Of a stretch of DNA of 64,000 nt, positions 24,798 through 34,827 are shown in pieces. Made by a program: the position numbers and the translations under genes. This stretch comes from Pohlia nutans (taxonomy: Eukaryota > Streptophyta > Bryopsida > Bryales > Mniaceae). Under the pieces are notes generated by a model. That model had not been told where the DNA came from, ran no database searches, and saw only the letters and a list, made by a program, of their open reading frames with translations. The stretch lies in assembly GCA_022496805.1 (NCBI GenBank), contig CM040088.1:11005001-11069000 (forward strand), given 5' to 3'. Position 1 is the first letter of the stretch, and the number at the start of each line of letters is the position of its first letter.

Positions 24798-26783
24798 TTA
24801 CCCCAGACGATTACCCCAGAAGAGGCCAGAGGGGGTGGGATCTCCAGGAGGCAACAGGCACAGCCAAACGGGGGTGTCAGCCCCATCTTCCACTGTGACG
24901 GCTCCAGTTTCAATGAACTTTCCACTGACCAGTTGCTCTTGATAACTCTCCTCGTCGAGGTTTTTCCAGAACTTTCTGTGCATGCCGGTCATCACAAACC
25001 CCGGGTGTGCATTGTGGACAGAGATCTGATGCCCTTCAAGCCGCGAAGCTAATCTCTGTGCCAGCAAACGGCTGTAAGAATTCAGTAACACTTTGGAAAA
25101 TCGGTAGGCAGTGTTGGCATATGAGTTGGGCTCCCCGTGGCCTACTTTGCACGCTTCCAGAAACTCTTGCTCCAACTTGTCTAGAAACTGCTCGTCAAAT
25201 TGGCTCACATCCGCAAGCTTCTTCCGCAACTCCTCGTTGTTCACATTCTACAATAAAGCCGACACATACCATTCAGTAGCCAACATTGGGGAATGTCATT
25301 GCATTCTGATTTGTCTTGTTTTGGATTCGTGTGTTTCAAACCTGTGCTTGTTTCTAGTAACTCTGCTACCCTTGACAAAACACAAATGCTTAGAAGTTGG
25401 TTGAGAGGAATTCATCTCTCATGTTCATCTTGATGTGGGCTTTTGAGCAAATAGACTTTTCATTCACGTCGGTCTCAAGAAGAGAGAGTAGTACTTCTTC
25501 TTCTAACTCTTAGAAACAAAACCCTAGCTTCATCACTGCATCTCAACGTTAACTTCATTTCATTCATGTTTTGTTTTATTTTGGGTTAGTATGTTTCAAA
25601 ACCTGCACTTGTTTTCTAGTAACTCTGCTACAGACAATTATAGTTTAGAAATTGGTTGAGAGGATTTCATAACCTAATTTGTCATGTGCATCTTGGTGTG
25701 GGATTTTGAACAAATAGACTTTTTCTTCACGCCGGTTTCAAAACGAGACAGTATTTCTTCTAGGTTTTTAGAAACAGAACCATAGCTTTCATTTCTCTGT
25801 GGCACTACAATCCTAAGTTCATTTCATTCCGCTTCTTTCATGCTTTGTTTCGTAACCCTGTCACCCATGACAAAAGACAGGACCTTTGAAATTGGCTGAG
25901 AGGAAGCCATAGCCTAATGTATCTAGCACTGAGCCACTGTGGTATGGGGTTTTGAACAAACAAACTCTTAAATCATGCAGGTGTAAAAAAAAAAGGAGAG
26001 AATTTTTTCTTCTTGCATTCAAACCTTAAAATAAAAACCATGTTGAGAAGAAGCCACAGTCTAGCACTTGGTCACTCTCATGTGGGATTTTGAAAAAAAA
26101 ACTCCAAATTCAAGCTGGTGTTAAAAACAAGAGAATTTTCTCTTCTTGCATTCAAACCCTTAAAAGAAACTACGCTAAGAAGAAGCCATAGTCTAATGTA
26201 TCTAGCACTTAGTCACTGTGGTGTGGGGTCTCGAGAAAAACAAACTCTTGATTCACATTTTAAGACTTCTTCTAGAAAGAAAAATTTAAAACGTGGAAAG
26301 CGTGGAAAGTTTTATGGGCGTTACCTTCAATTGTCCAATGAGGGAGCTGACGTTGACAATCCGGGCGCCAGCAGGGGAAGCTTTGAACAAAGGCAGCAGC
26401 GATCGGATGAGCTCCACAGTACCGCGGTAATTAATCTCCATGGTTTCCACAGCAGTGGCATACACATTGTCGTTGTGGAAAACCGCTGCATTGTTCACCA
26501 GAATGTCCAGCCCACCGTAAGCCTCCCGGATCCACTGTGCAAACTGGGCCCGCGACGCCGGGCTGCCGATGTCCAGTGTGTGGAAGACCACATGGTTGTG
26601 TAACCCTTGCGCGCGGAGAGATTGCGTGGCTTCCAGGCCCCGGGCTTCATCACGCGCTGTGAGAATGACAGTCAGTCCTTCACTGGCTAATCTACGTGCT
26701 ATCTCTCGTCCTATGCCTTTGTTGCCTCCGGTCACCACAGCCACCGTCTCCGAGCTCCACCACCGACACTCGGGACTCGACAT
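24798..26783 (-). CDS. Short-chain dehydrogenase/reductase (carbonyl reductase / neomenthol dehydrogenase-like), two exons
   Basis: NADP-dependent reductase of a small carbonyl compound, substrate unknown. Exons: 26783-26325 and 25247-24798, phase 0, GT-AG, giving 302 residues. The classical SDR motifs are intact: cofactor loop TGGNKGIG (18-25), Arg44 after the second strand (NADP preference), NNAA (97-100), catalytic Ser in NVSSLIG (144-150), and YRFSK (Tyr201, Lys205). The gap of about 50 residues between the Ser and Tyr is the helical insertion that separates the carbonyl reductase, menthone/neomenthol and salutaridine reductase group from shorter SDRs. I chose the ATG giving MSSPECRWWSS; an in-frame ATG 96 bp upstream would add a hydrophobic N-terminus lacking family likeness. 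No signal peptide, so probably cytosolic. The intron carries a decayed tandem repeat. Confidence 0.9.
25300..26250. repeat. Decayed tandem repeat filling the SDR intron
   Basis: Recurring blocks in the same order: TTTCAAACCTG, CTAGTAACTCTGCTAC, GTTGAGAGGA, a GTGTGGG-TTTTGA block and CAAATAGACTTTT. Clear copies start near 25300, 25570 and 25840, with shorter ones near 26030 and 26150. The spacing shrinks from about 270 to about 120 bp. It lies wholly within the intron. Confidence 0.6.
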
Positions 26784-26939
26784 GATTGCTATAGTAAGCT
26801 TCAGAAACGCAGACAAAAACTTCCAGTACACAAGCAAACGATCCGAGAATGATGGAGTTGCATTCACGAAAGCAGACAAACCACCCCAACTAACAGACTC
26901 TCCGATGGTCTCTTAGTCCAGAGTTATTAGAGTTAACCG

Positions 26940-27253
26940 AAAAGAGTGTCCAGTCAAAGTGGAAACTCACCTCATACTCACTTTCAACTCGGTTTCAGTT
27001 AAAAAAACGGCAAAATCAGTCTATGGTGAGTTGAAGAATAATCTAAAGCAAGATCCTACATCACCCATGGGAGTAAAACTCGTGACCTTCCCAATGCTAA
27101 AGGGGAGTTCCCACAAGTTCCCCCAGGCCTGTGGCTTTATTCACGAAGAGCCCAAGGGACTATTTATGTGTAAGGCATGTTATAAATTGCTTATATAAGA
27201 TTGTTGACTCCGCATAGACTCTATAAAGAGCCTTCCTTGTTTTCGGTTAACTC
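26940..27253. mobile_element. TA-flanked MITE, GAGTTAACC family, copy c
   Basis: Left end GAGTTAACCGAAAAGAGTG, right end TTTTCGGTTAACTC. It lies about 160 bp upstream of the SDR start codon, in the promoter position. It forms an inverted pair with the next copy. Confidence 0.68.
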
Positions 27254-27290
27254 AATTATTATTATTATGAGATACTTTTAAATTATATTA

Positions 27291-27622
27291 GAGTTATTCG
27301 AAAACAGACCCTGTGATTTTCAACTTGTAAGGTGAGTCTCCGTCCCAATAATAACATATTATGATAATTGTTGTTCATGAATAGTCCCTTGGTCCCTTCA
27401 ATAATAGTCTCTTAGGCTTTGGGGAACTTGGGGGAACTTGTGGGAATTTTGTTCTAGCATTGGGGAGGTCATGAGTTCCATACCCCATGGTGGTGTAAGG
27501 CCTTGCTTTAGATTATTCTTCAACTCACCATAGATTAGTTTTGCAATCTTTTTGAACTCAAAATGAGTTTAAGGTGAGTTTAACAAGAATTTTCACTTTT
27601 AGACACTCTTTTCGGTTAACTC
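27291..27622. mobile_element. TA-flanked MITE, GAGTTAACC family, copy d (inverted)
   Basis: Left end GAGTTATTCGAAAAC, right end CACTCTTTTCGGTTAACTC, flanked by TA. The interior is the mirror of copy c, so c and d could pair in a transcript. A further left end (GAGTTATTCGTAAAATCG at 27633) marks a truncated fifth copy. Confidence 0.68.
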
Positions 27623-27632
27623 TATTATAATA

Positions 27633-28365
27633 GAGTTATTCGTAAAATCGAGCAAAACATTTCCACCCAAAGAAAGACAAGATAGAACTAGTTTTTTAGC
27701 TTGAAAGGTGGCAAAAATGAGTTTTGGCCCTTTTTTTTTTACCACTAACAACGCACTGCGTTGTCAGAGAGATTCAAACCTTGAACCTCCCCAATGCATG
27801 AGAAGCTCCCCATACCGCACTAGCGTTTCCATGGTGGAATCTCTAGATGCGCCCAAACCAGCCTAATGCTCTTCCAAACTAAGCAGCTTGGCTCCTTGTG
27901 ACAGTCTGTGACAAAGATGATTTCTATTTGAAGATGAAAATCACAAGGCATCAAACAGGCTACCATGTATTGCATTTACGGATAATTTAAGTGAGGGGCA
28001 ACCTTTAAAAAAATTGGCAAAATCTGACCTAATTTTGGGAGTGGTTACTTCTGCACTAGAAAAAATGGGCAAAAAAGTAGATGAAAACACCAAAGTCTTC
28101 TCAAAACATACTAAAATTGCCAATATTTGAATGAAAGTGCTTACAATAGATAATTTCATGAATGAGTGTATATATAAATGGATGATTCTATCCAAAAACA
28201 TTCCTTACCTGGCTATATTCCAGGGTGTGTCGTTCTTCTAATGGAAAAAAAAAATTATTCGTTGGTAAAGGATGAGTGAGATAGAATGCAAAACACGTTC
28301 CTTGTCAAGAATGAGATATTTTTAGGTTCTATTACGTCAAAGTCTTAGAGATGACTACTTTAAAA
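27633..28365. other. Spacer beginning with a truncated GAGTTAACC element
   Basis: No gene recognised. Near 27770 the text GATTCAAACCTTGAACC weakly resembles an inverted tRNA-type B box, but no matching A box was found. Confidence 0.35.
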
Positions 28366-28653
28366 GGCAACTCATAAAATTATACAACTAAAATATCTCC
28401 AAAGAACACTACACTTAGAGTATTAGATTTCAATCGATCACAACAAATTTCATGTACAAATTGTCAATATCTTATTTGTAATCAAATTACAATTATTTTT
28501 TTCAATTTCAAGTTTCAAATTTTATACAAAAATATTGGTGATAGCAATCGCATATCTAACCATATGAATAGAATCTAAAATTCATAATGTGCAACTTTTA
28601 CTCATACATCAAGTGCAAAATATCACTTTGGGTTGAAGACGTTTAGGGGTTAA
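28366..28653. mobile_element. TTAA-type MITE, left-truncated
   Basis: Right end GACGTTTAGGGGTTAA is complete. The interior matches the inverted copy of 2483-3060 from its middle onward; the left terminus is missing. It gives the uninterrupted version of sequence found on both sides of the insertions in 30060-32072. Confidence 0.68.
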
Positions 28654-30059
28654 GTGGGGGCACAAGTGGTTGTAGTAACGCGGGTGGAACCGCACATGTG
28701 GTTTTTTTATCTGCCCCCGTCCCCATTTAATTCGGTTTCCCCTCCCGGTCTTTCTTGCTTAGGCATTGCTTGGGCAGTGTGTTGACAACCCGATGTGGTC
28801 CCCGCCACGTCGGCGATCATGGGGTGTTGGATGTAGATGGACAATCAGAGGGCGGAGGTTGCAGTTGTCGGCGACTGATCTGCAGGTGCTCATTGCGCCT
28901 TACGAACGCGGCTGGGACTTTGTGTGCGACACACAGTGCATGAAAAGGCCAAGCTGTAGGATGAAAAAGATAAGATGTATGGAGGGTTTTGCGAAAGGCC
29001 AATATACTGAATGAAAAGATAGGATGTATGAAAAAACAGAGACCCGTAACCAGGTTTTTTAAATATAAATATAAAAAATAAGGGATCAAGAAGCCACCTC
29101 ATTCACTTGCATACCAACTTTGTAGCCTAAAATTAGATAACCCAAAAACCCAAAAAAAGAAAAAAACCCCTGAACCACATATATAAAACAGTGTGGTGGA
29201 AACCACTGGCTCAAAAATAGCTGAAAGTCACGCGAACAGTCGCAAATGGTCTCTTTGAACAAACTAAAGTTCCTCAAAACCTGTGTACGTTCAGAATTTT
29301 GACCATGAAATCTCTTCTGAAAGCTCCTCAAACTCAGCTCTTTCTGAGCCACAGACGGACCTTGCAATAACTTATAAAGCTTCTTAAAAAAATAAAAAAA
29401 TAAAAAAATAAAAAATAAAAAAGTAAATATAAAAAATATGTAAAAAACAACCTCACCTTGAGCACTTTCAAAATTATGATTCGTGGACATTCAGTTTGGG
29501 TTTCGTTTTTTAATTTTCAGCATTTGAAATTTGAAATTTGAAAACACCTTTTTATCATAAAAAAAGAAAAAAATCAATGTAATTAAAGAAAATCATTGTT
29601 TTTTCCGAAATTATAATGAAATTTTTAACACTACAACAATGTTGAGGTCTTCCAATTAAAAAATTCTCATAGGTTGTGTTTTTTTTTTATTCTGATTGAT
29701 ATGATTCAATTTGGGTTGCAAAGTGAACTCAAGGAAAAACTTGTATTTTTGAAAAATAAATATTTCTATTCTAGGCAACTTGTTGAAATAGTATAACAAC
29801 TAGTTCACTGGTTGATAATGGTTGATTGGTTTTTAGGGTATTTGATAACCTATATTGGTACAAAGGTCATCAAAATATAAAGAATATTTTTTTATTCAAT
29901 TGGATTTTTTTTTCATATTTTAACTTTTTTTTTTGCCATTTATGATTGTATTTGATAAAGTATACTCAACCCTTACATACCAAAGCATTCAGTGGGTGGA
30001 TGATGAATGTGTTAAAAAGTTCACTTCATTCAATTGACATTCATTGAAATGTTTTACCC
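28654..30059. other. Spacer without a recognisable gene
   Basis: A G/C-richer stretch at 28660-28930 has overlapping short frames with no known motif. The rest is AT-rich with A and T tracts. Confidence 0.4.
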
Positions 30060-30431
30060 CTAACCCCTAAACGCCCAACCATCCATTTTTTGAATGATGT
30101 ACAAAATCAAAATTTGTTTTCTCATCCGTCATGCATTTTTTGCGGTGTGGATTTTTTACTAAAGATTTTATCAAAAGTTAGCTTCATGCATGTGTGAACC
30201 GATTAGAAAGGGAGTGATTTTTGAAAAATTTATGTCTCATTACATGTTGCAGCGATTCACCAAAAATTTCTAAGATCTTCGTTCAAAAGTGCTCTTGAAG
30301 AAATCAACTAATAAAATTTAGCAACCAAAAAATCTCCAAAAATTACTACACGTAGAGTATTGCATTTCAACCTATCACAAAATTTTCATTCACAAATTGT
30401 CAATATCTTATTTGTAATCAAATCACAATTA

Positions 30432-30865
30432 GCACGGCGTCACCACTTGTCTCAGGAAGGTGGGTAGGGGCCGGTTGGTTGGTACAATTTTCCTGCCTAT
30501 GATAAACTCACTAGCAGCACCAAGTCAAGTATATCACATTAACGGTCAGACGGACTCAACGGGAATCGAACCCGGACCGTATAATTGTAACACAAACGTC
30601 CTTCTCCAACCAACTTAGGAACCATGACTTGGCGACCACCAACAAAATAAACCTCAAATTATACCATTATAATCGATGTAAATAATTGTTAGTAGTTACT
30701 GTGGGCTACTTTTACTAGTTTTTGGTCACTAAAGTGTCTATTTCCGGAAGGGGAGAGTAGTCTTGTACCAATGTCCCTTTGCCCGGTGGGCATTGGCTCA
30801 TTGTCAAGACGAACAGACACTTTATTCACGCCGGCCTCGCAAGAGGACCGGAGTTTCTATCTATC
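30432..30865 (+). mobile_element. Retroposon with 3' stem-loop, about 17-bp target duplication and an antisense tRNA-like module
   Basis: Flanked by TAATCAAATCACAATTA (30415-30431) and TAATCAAATCAAATGATA (30866-30883), a long imperfect duplication typical of LINE-driven retroposition. It ends in the conserved stem-loop segment (30722-30857) and a CTATCTATC tail. Inside, 30540-30650 on the minus strand looks tRNA-derived: CTAAGTTGGTTGGAG resembles an A box and GGGTTCGATTCCC is a perfect-looking B box. That module points opposite to the 3' end, which is odd for a SINE. Confidence 0.6.
30722..30857 (+). repeat. Retroposon 3' end with terminal stem-loop, copy D
   Basis: Plus-strand copy of the conserved segment. 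The stem-loop reads CCGGCCTC, loop GCAA, GAGGACCGG. The loop differs from copy B (GAAA) yet is still GNRA, which supports an RNA-level role. Confidence 0.65.
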
Positions 30866-30976
30866 TAATCAAATCAAATGATAATTTTAATTTTTAAGTT
30901 TCAAAATTTATACAAAATATTGGTGATTGCAATCATAGATCTAACCATATGGATAGAATCCAAAATTTATAATGTA

Positions 30977-31973
30977 CAGTAGGGTGACACCGAAATTGAC
31001 ACCTTGTGCAATTTCAGGGATAGTGCCCACACTGCTGCCAACTTTGACACCCTCCCGAGCGCTAGAAAATTGTTATTTATACATGAAATTTTAGACACAA
31101 AATCATTGTTATGTTGACAACATGTGTACCAAATTTCAAAGCTAGAAGATTGATAAAAAAAAAAAAGATATTCAAGATTTACTAACAAAGGGTAGCTGTA
31201 AGAAATGTTTCACAGCTGCCAACTTTGACACCCTCCCAAGGATTGAAGAATTTTTTTTTTCACATGTGATTTTTGGAGTAGGAACAAATTTATGTTTTTT
31301 ACACATGTGAAAAAATTCAAGTCCAAAAGACCCACAAAAAAAATGATATTCCAAATCTACCAACAGGTGTAGTTGTGAGAAACAAAGAGGAAAATCGTTT
31401 CACAACTCTGACAGCCTCCCTAGAGTTGAGTATTTATTATATCAACATGAAAGTTTTTGCACGTGTTATCAACTAAAAGGTGATTTTGTGCCAAAAATTC
31501 TATTTTAAAATAACAAATTCCCAACCCTAGAGAGGCAGTCAAAGTTGTGAGACAATTTTCCTCTTTGTTTCTCACAACTACACCTGTTGGTAGATTTGGA
31601 ATATCATTTTTTTTGTGGGTCTTTTGGACTTTATTTTTTTCACATGTGTAAACAACATAAATTTGTTCCTACTCCAAAAATCACATGTGACAAAAAAAAT
31701 TCTTCAATCCTTGGGAGGGTGTCAAAGTTGGCAGCTGTGAAACATTTCTTACAGCTACCCTTTGTTAGTAAATCTTGAATATATATTTTTTTTTTATCAA
31801 TCTTCTAGCTTTGAAATTTGGTACACATGTTTTCAACATAACAATGATTTTGTATTTAAAGATTCATGTATAAATAACAATTTTCCAGCGTTCGGGAGGG
31901 TGTCAAAGTTGGCAGTAGTATGGGCACTATCCCTGAAATTGCACAAGGTGACAATTTCGGTGTCACCCCACTG
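30977..31973. mobile_element. 997-bp foldback (hairpin) element, CAGTAGGGT ends, TA duplication
   Basis: The left end CAGTAGGGTGACACCGAAAT is mirrored by ATTTCGGTGTCACCCCACTG, with TA on both sides. Sister copies of the interrupted MITE show the empty site (TGTACAAC or TGTGCAAC). The arms are about 450 bp each with high pairing, around a centre near 31475. Each arm contains roughly 185-bp internal repeats marked by CAACTTTGACACCCTCC (31037, 31218, degraded near 31403). The open frames within it merely translate these repeats. The ends and TA duplication fit Tc1/mariner. Confidence 0.78.
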
Positions 31974-32072
31974 TACAACTTTTATTCATACATCAAGTTC
32001 AAAATATCCCTCTTAGTTACATTTTATAATGCATCTTTGAATCTGGAGAAGGTTGTGGGCATTTAGGGTTAA

Positions 32073-34827
32073 ACAACATTTTAGGTCTTTAGTGGGTAGC
32101 CCGAGGCATCTCAGAAAGAGTATTGATTATATATTTAGGTTGGGCATGGGTACATAACCAATCACAACAAAGAAACAAGCACACAAGGAATCAATTAGGA
32201 ACTTGGGAAAAAATCAAATGATCCTCAAAAACCTTTTATGTGCACATTGTGAGTACACACATGAGAATTTGATGTTGTAAGTGAGTGCATTAGATGACCT
32301 CCGTCGAGTTGCATCAATAAATCCCTACATAACATTCAATAGACTTCATGCACATTGCCTCAACTTTTGAGAGAATGTGAAGAATATTTGCCATCATCAT
32401 CATGGAGAATCAGTAGCTACTTTTTGTTACAGGAAGGCAGAGGTGGTAGCAACCGGGAGGGAAGGCCAACAAGATCTCAAAGACTCAAAACACATAATTT
32501 AAAAAGAATGATTTATGTCGGCATTAGAGTAGCAGGCGCCAGTCAGCGCTAGCTGATAAGCGCTGACAATGTTTTTATTTTTTATTTTTTTAAGTGGTGG
32601 GCACAACAGGCGTTGGGCCACGTGTCGGTGGGCTCTAGTTTTTTTATTTAATTAATTTAATTTAATTTAATTTTAATTTTAATTTTATTTCACTCCAGTC
32701 CAACGACCTTCAGCGACCGGCTCTGTCCATCCCTTTTTTGAATGAACTTCTAAAATTCTTAATGGAAAGGCGATCCTTGTGAAGGCTATTGAATGTTGTG
32801 TACCTTGGCTACTACAACTACATGACAATTATGTTGTTTGAAGAAAGATTCAATGAAATCCCAGCTTGAGGAACTTGGCATGTCCTTTAAGGGTTAAAGA
32901 AGATTATTCAATATATCAATGGAATGTGGAAAGAATGCTCTAAATAAAACAATGGTTAGTATAGATACATTTCAAAATAGTTACTCTTATTCATTGTGAG
33001 TTTTGAATTTTAATCTTACCATGTTTAATTTGAGTACTTAGCAGTTAGCTATGGAGGATGATCTAAAACCAAACACTTACCCAAATGTGCACCTTAAAAT
33101 TTTTAGGCATTGTGTAGATACTTATTGTAGAATGTGCAACTCTAAGACATCAAAATTAGGGCACAAATATAGAACATTAACCAATTTGAACTCTTATAAT
33201 TTTTGAATACAACACCAAAGTGAAATAATTTCCTTTGATATTATTCCATTGAAATTCCATGCTTTCCATGAAAATTTCAATCTTCTACAAGAGATTTCAA
33301 AGTTCTGCAAAAAATTATTGATGATAGGTGATATGACCTTAGAGTTTATACCAATGATGGGTTGGATATTACCAAAAATAACTGAAATCTAGACTATCTG
33401 CAAATTTCAGATGGAATGATAATTTCGGGTACGGCATCCTACCATTCACCCCTTTAGGATGTTGTAGCCAGAATTGGCTTACGTTTTCTGTATTTGAGGA
33501 TTTAGTGCCTAATGGTGAAAGTATTGAAGGATTATGGTTTCAACAATATTTTGGGTATGGACTCCGGTAATATTTTTAAAAAATTGGGAAATTTTTTCAA
33601 GTCATATTGAAGATTTTGTGCCTGCGCAAGTGACACATTATAGTATTACAACAAATACAGGGATTACAAGACCGTATGTTTTATTTCACGATCATGAAAG
33701 GGGTGTCAGACACCGTATGCAGCGTGTGAGAAGTTGACTGCCTATGGCAGTTGGGCCACATCTTGACCATAGGGTTCATTGGATTTGCAACACTGCGGGT
33801 TATTTTAGAATTTGTAGCAATTATGGAGGCGGACGATTTGTTCAACGGAGGAGACAGACAGTTTTTTTACTTCTTCTCCAGCTTTATACAATACAAATTT
33901 CGTATACTTGGGGCCTATCATCCATCTGCATTCACGAATTTCTTGCTAGAGCACAGATCTTTCAAATCTACTGTCGATTGTGAAATTGTGTGGCACAATT
34001 GCAAACGTTCACTATGTAAAAAATCCACCTCAAAAAGATGTGTCTGTGGGTTACTAAATGGTGATTGTACATTAGGTACCTTCAGAATACCCAGGAATAA
34101 CTCTTGTATGCCATTCTGAGAACATCCTAAAGGAGTTAAGTAAGGATACCGTATCCGGTGGCTGTCAGAATTGGCAACCCATGCTGAATATTTAATTATT
34201 TTGCTGAAATAATATGAATATTCTCTAAGATTCTCTTTATTTGAATTTTTTTTTGAAAAAATAATTTCCTAGAAATTTGGGCTTCTCTTTTCTATTTAAT
34301 TTTTTACCGACCCTGATGGCCGGGTATGGTAGCAGTGATCTAGGAGTGGACTAAATTTCTTGGTACCTTGCCATTACCCATCACTGGTTTATACGTTTAT
34401 ACATGAGTACCAGTTTAAAGAATTGGAGTAGAGGAATATTCTCTGTATCCGGCAACCTTGATCGATACCCGGAAGAGAACTCATACCCGGACCAGGCGAG
34501 TTGAGGTTGATGCCCTGCGCTTCGTCCCTTCCTTTCCAAAACAGAGGCGCAATCAGTCTCGTAAGCACGCTGCGACAATCGTCGCCCATGAAAGTCTTTG
34601 ATCACGGTCCTGCGACTACCCAATTCCGTCACACATCTGATAAATGAAAAAAGATTTTCAGGTCTTGAGTGGGAAGCTTCAATGCTGCAGAATTGTCAGT
34701 AAAATTTCCAGGCCTCGTTTTGATGAGCTAAGCAGCTTGACTGCAGCAAGTTCCGTTGTTTTTTTGCATCCAGTTCTTTCCAGAGCATGCAAGCAAGCGT
34801 AGGGTTCTTGTTCCAATGAGATTTCTG
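32073..34827. other. Spacer with an unidentified open region at 33.4-34.1 kb
   Basis: 32880-32896 is a solitary TTAA-type right end (CCTTTAAGGGTTAA). A homopolymeric AATTTAATTTAA tract lies near 32640-32690. From 33430 to 34119 the plus strand has successive open frames (33534-33737, 33751-34119) separated by stops; one contains a Cys-rich tail KRCVCGLLNGDC. I recognise no family. Confidence 0.4.

Larger units (their letters stand above)
30060..32072. mobile_element. TTAA-type MITE split by two nested insertions
   Basis: Left end CTAACCCCTAAACGCCC, right end GGGCATTTAGGGTTAA. Removing the insertions at 30432-30865 and 30977-31973 leaves about 560 bp, matching the inverted 578-bp element at 2483-3060 throughout. 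The order of events is readable: MITE first, then the two others into it. Confidence 0.78.

Noticed and set aside
26118..26603. 161-codon plus-strand frame
   Set aside because: It is antisense to exon 1 of the SDR gene, whose motifs are intact on the other strand.
28755..29014. G/C-rich Cys-containing frames as a gene
   Set aside because: Overlapping short frames on both strands without motifs, start context or splice structure.
30540..30650. A functional tRNA gene
   Set aside because: The boxes are tRNA-like, but arms do not pair convincingly and it lies inside a retroposon insertion.
30977..31973. Open frames of 60-84 codons in the foldback element as genes
   Set aside because: They are translations of the internal 185-bp repeats, appear in mirrored pairs on both arms and have no domain.
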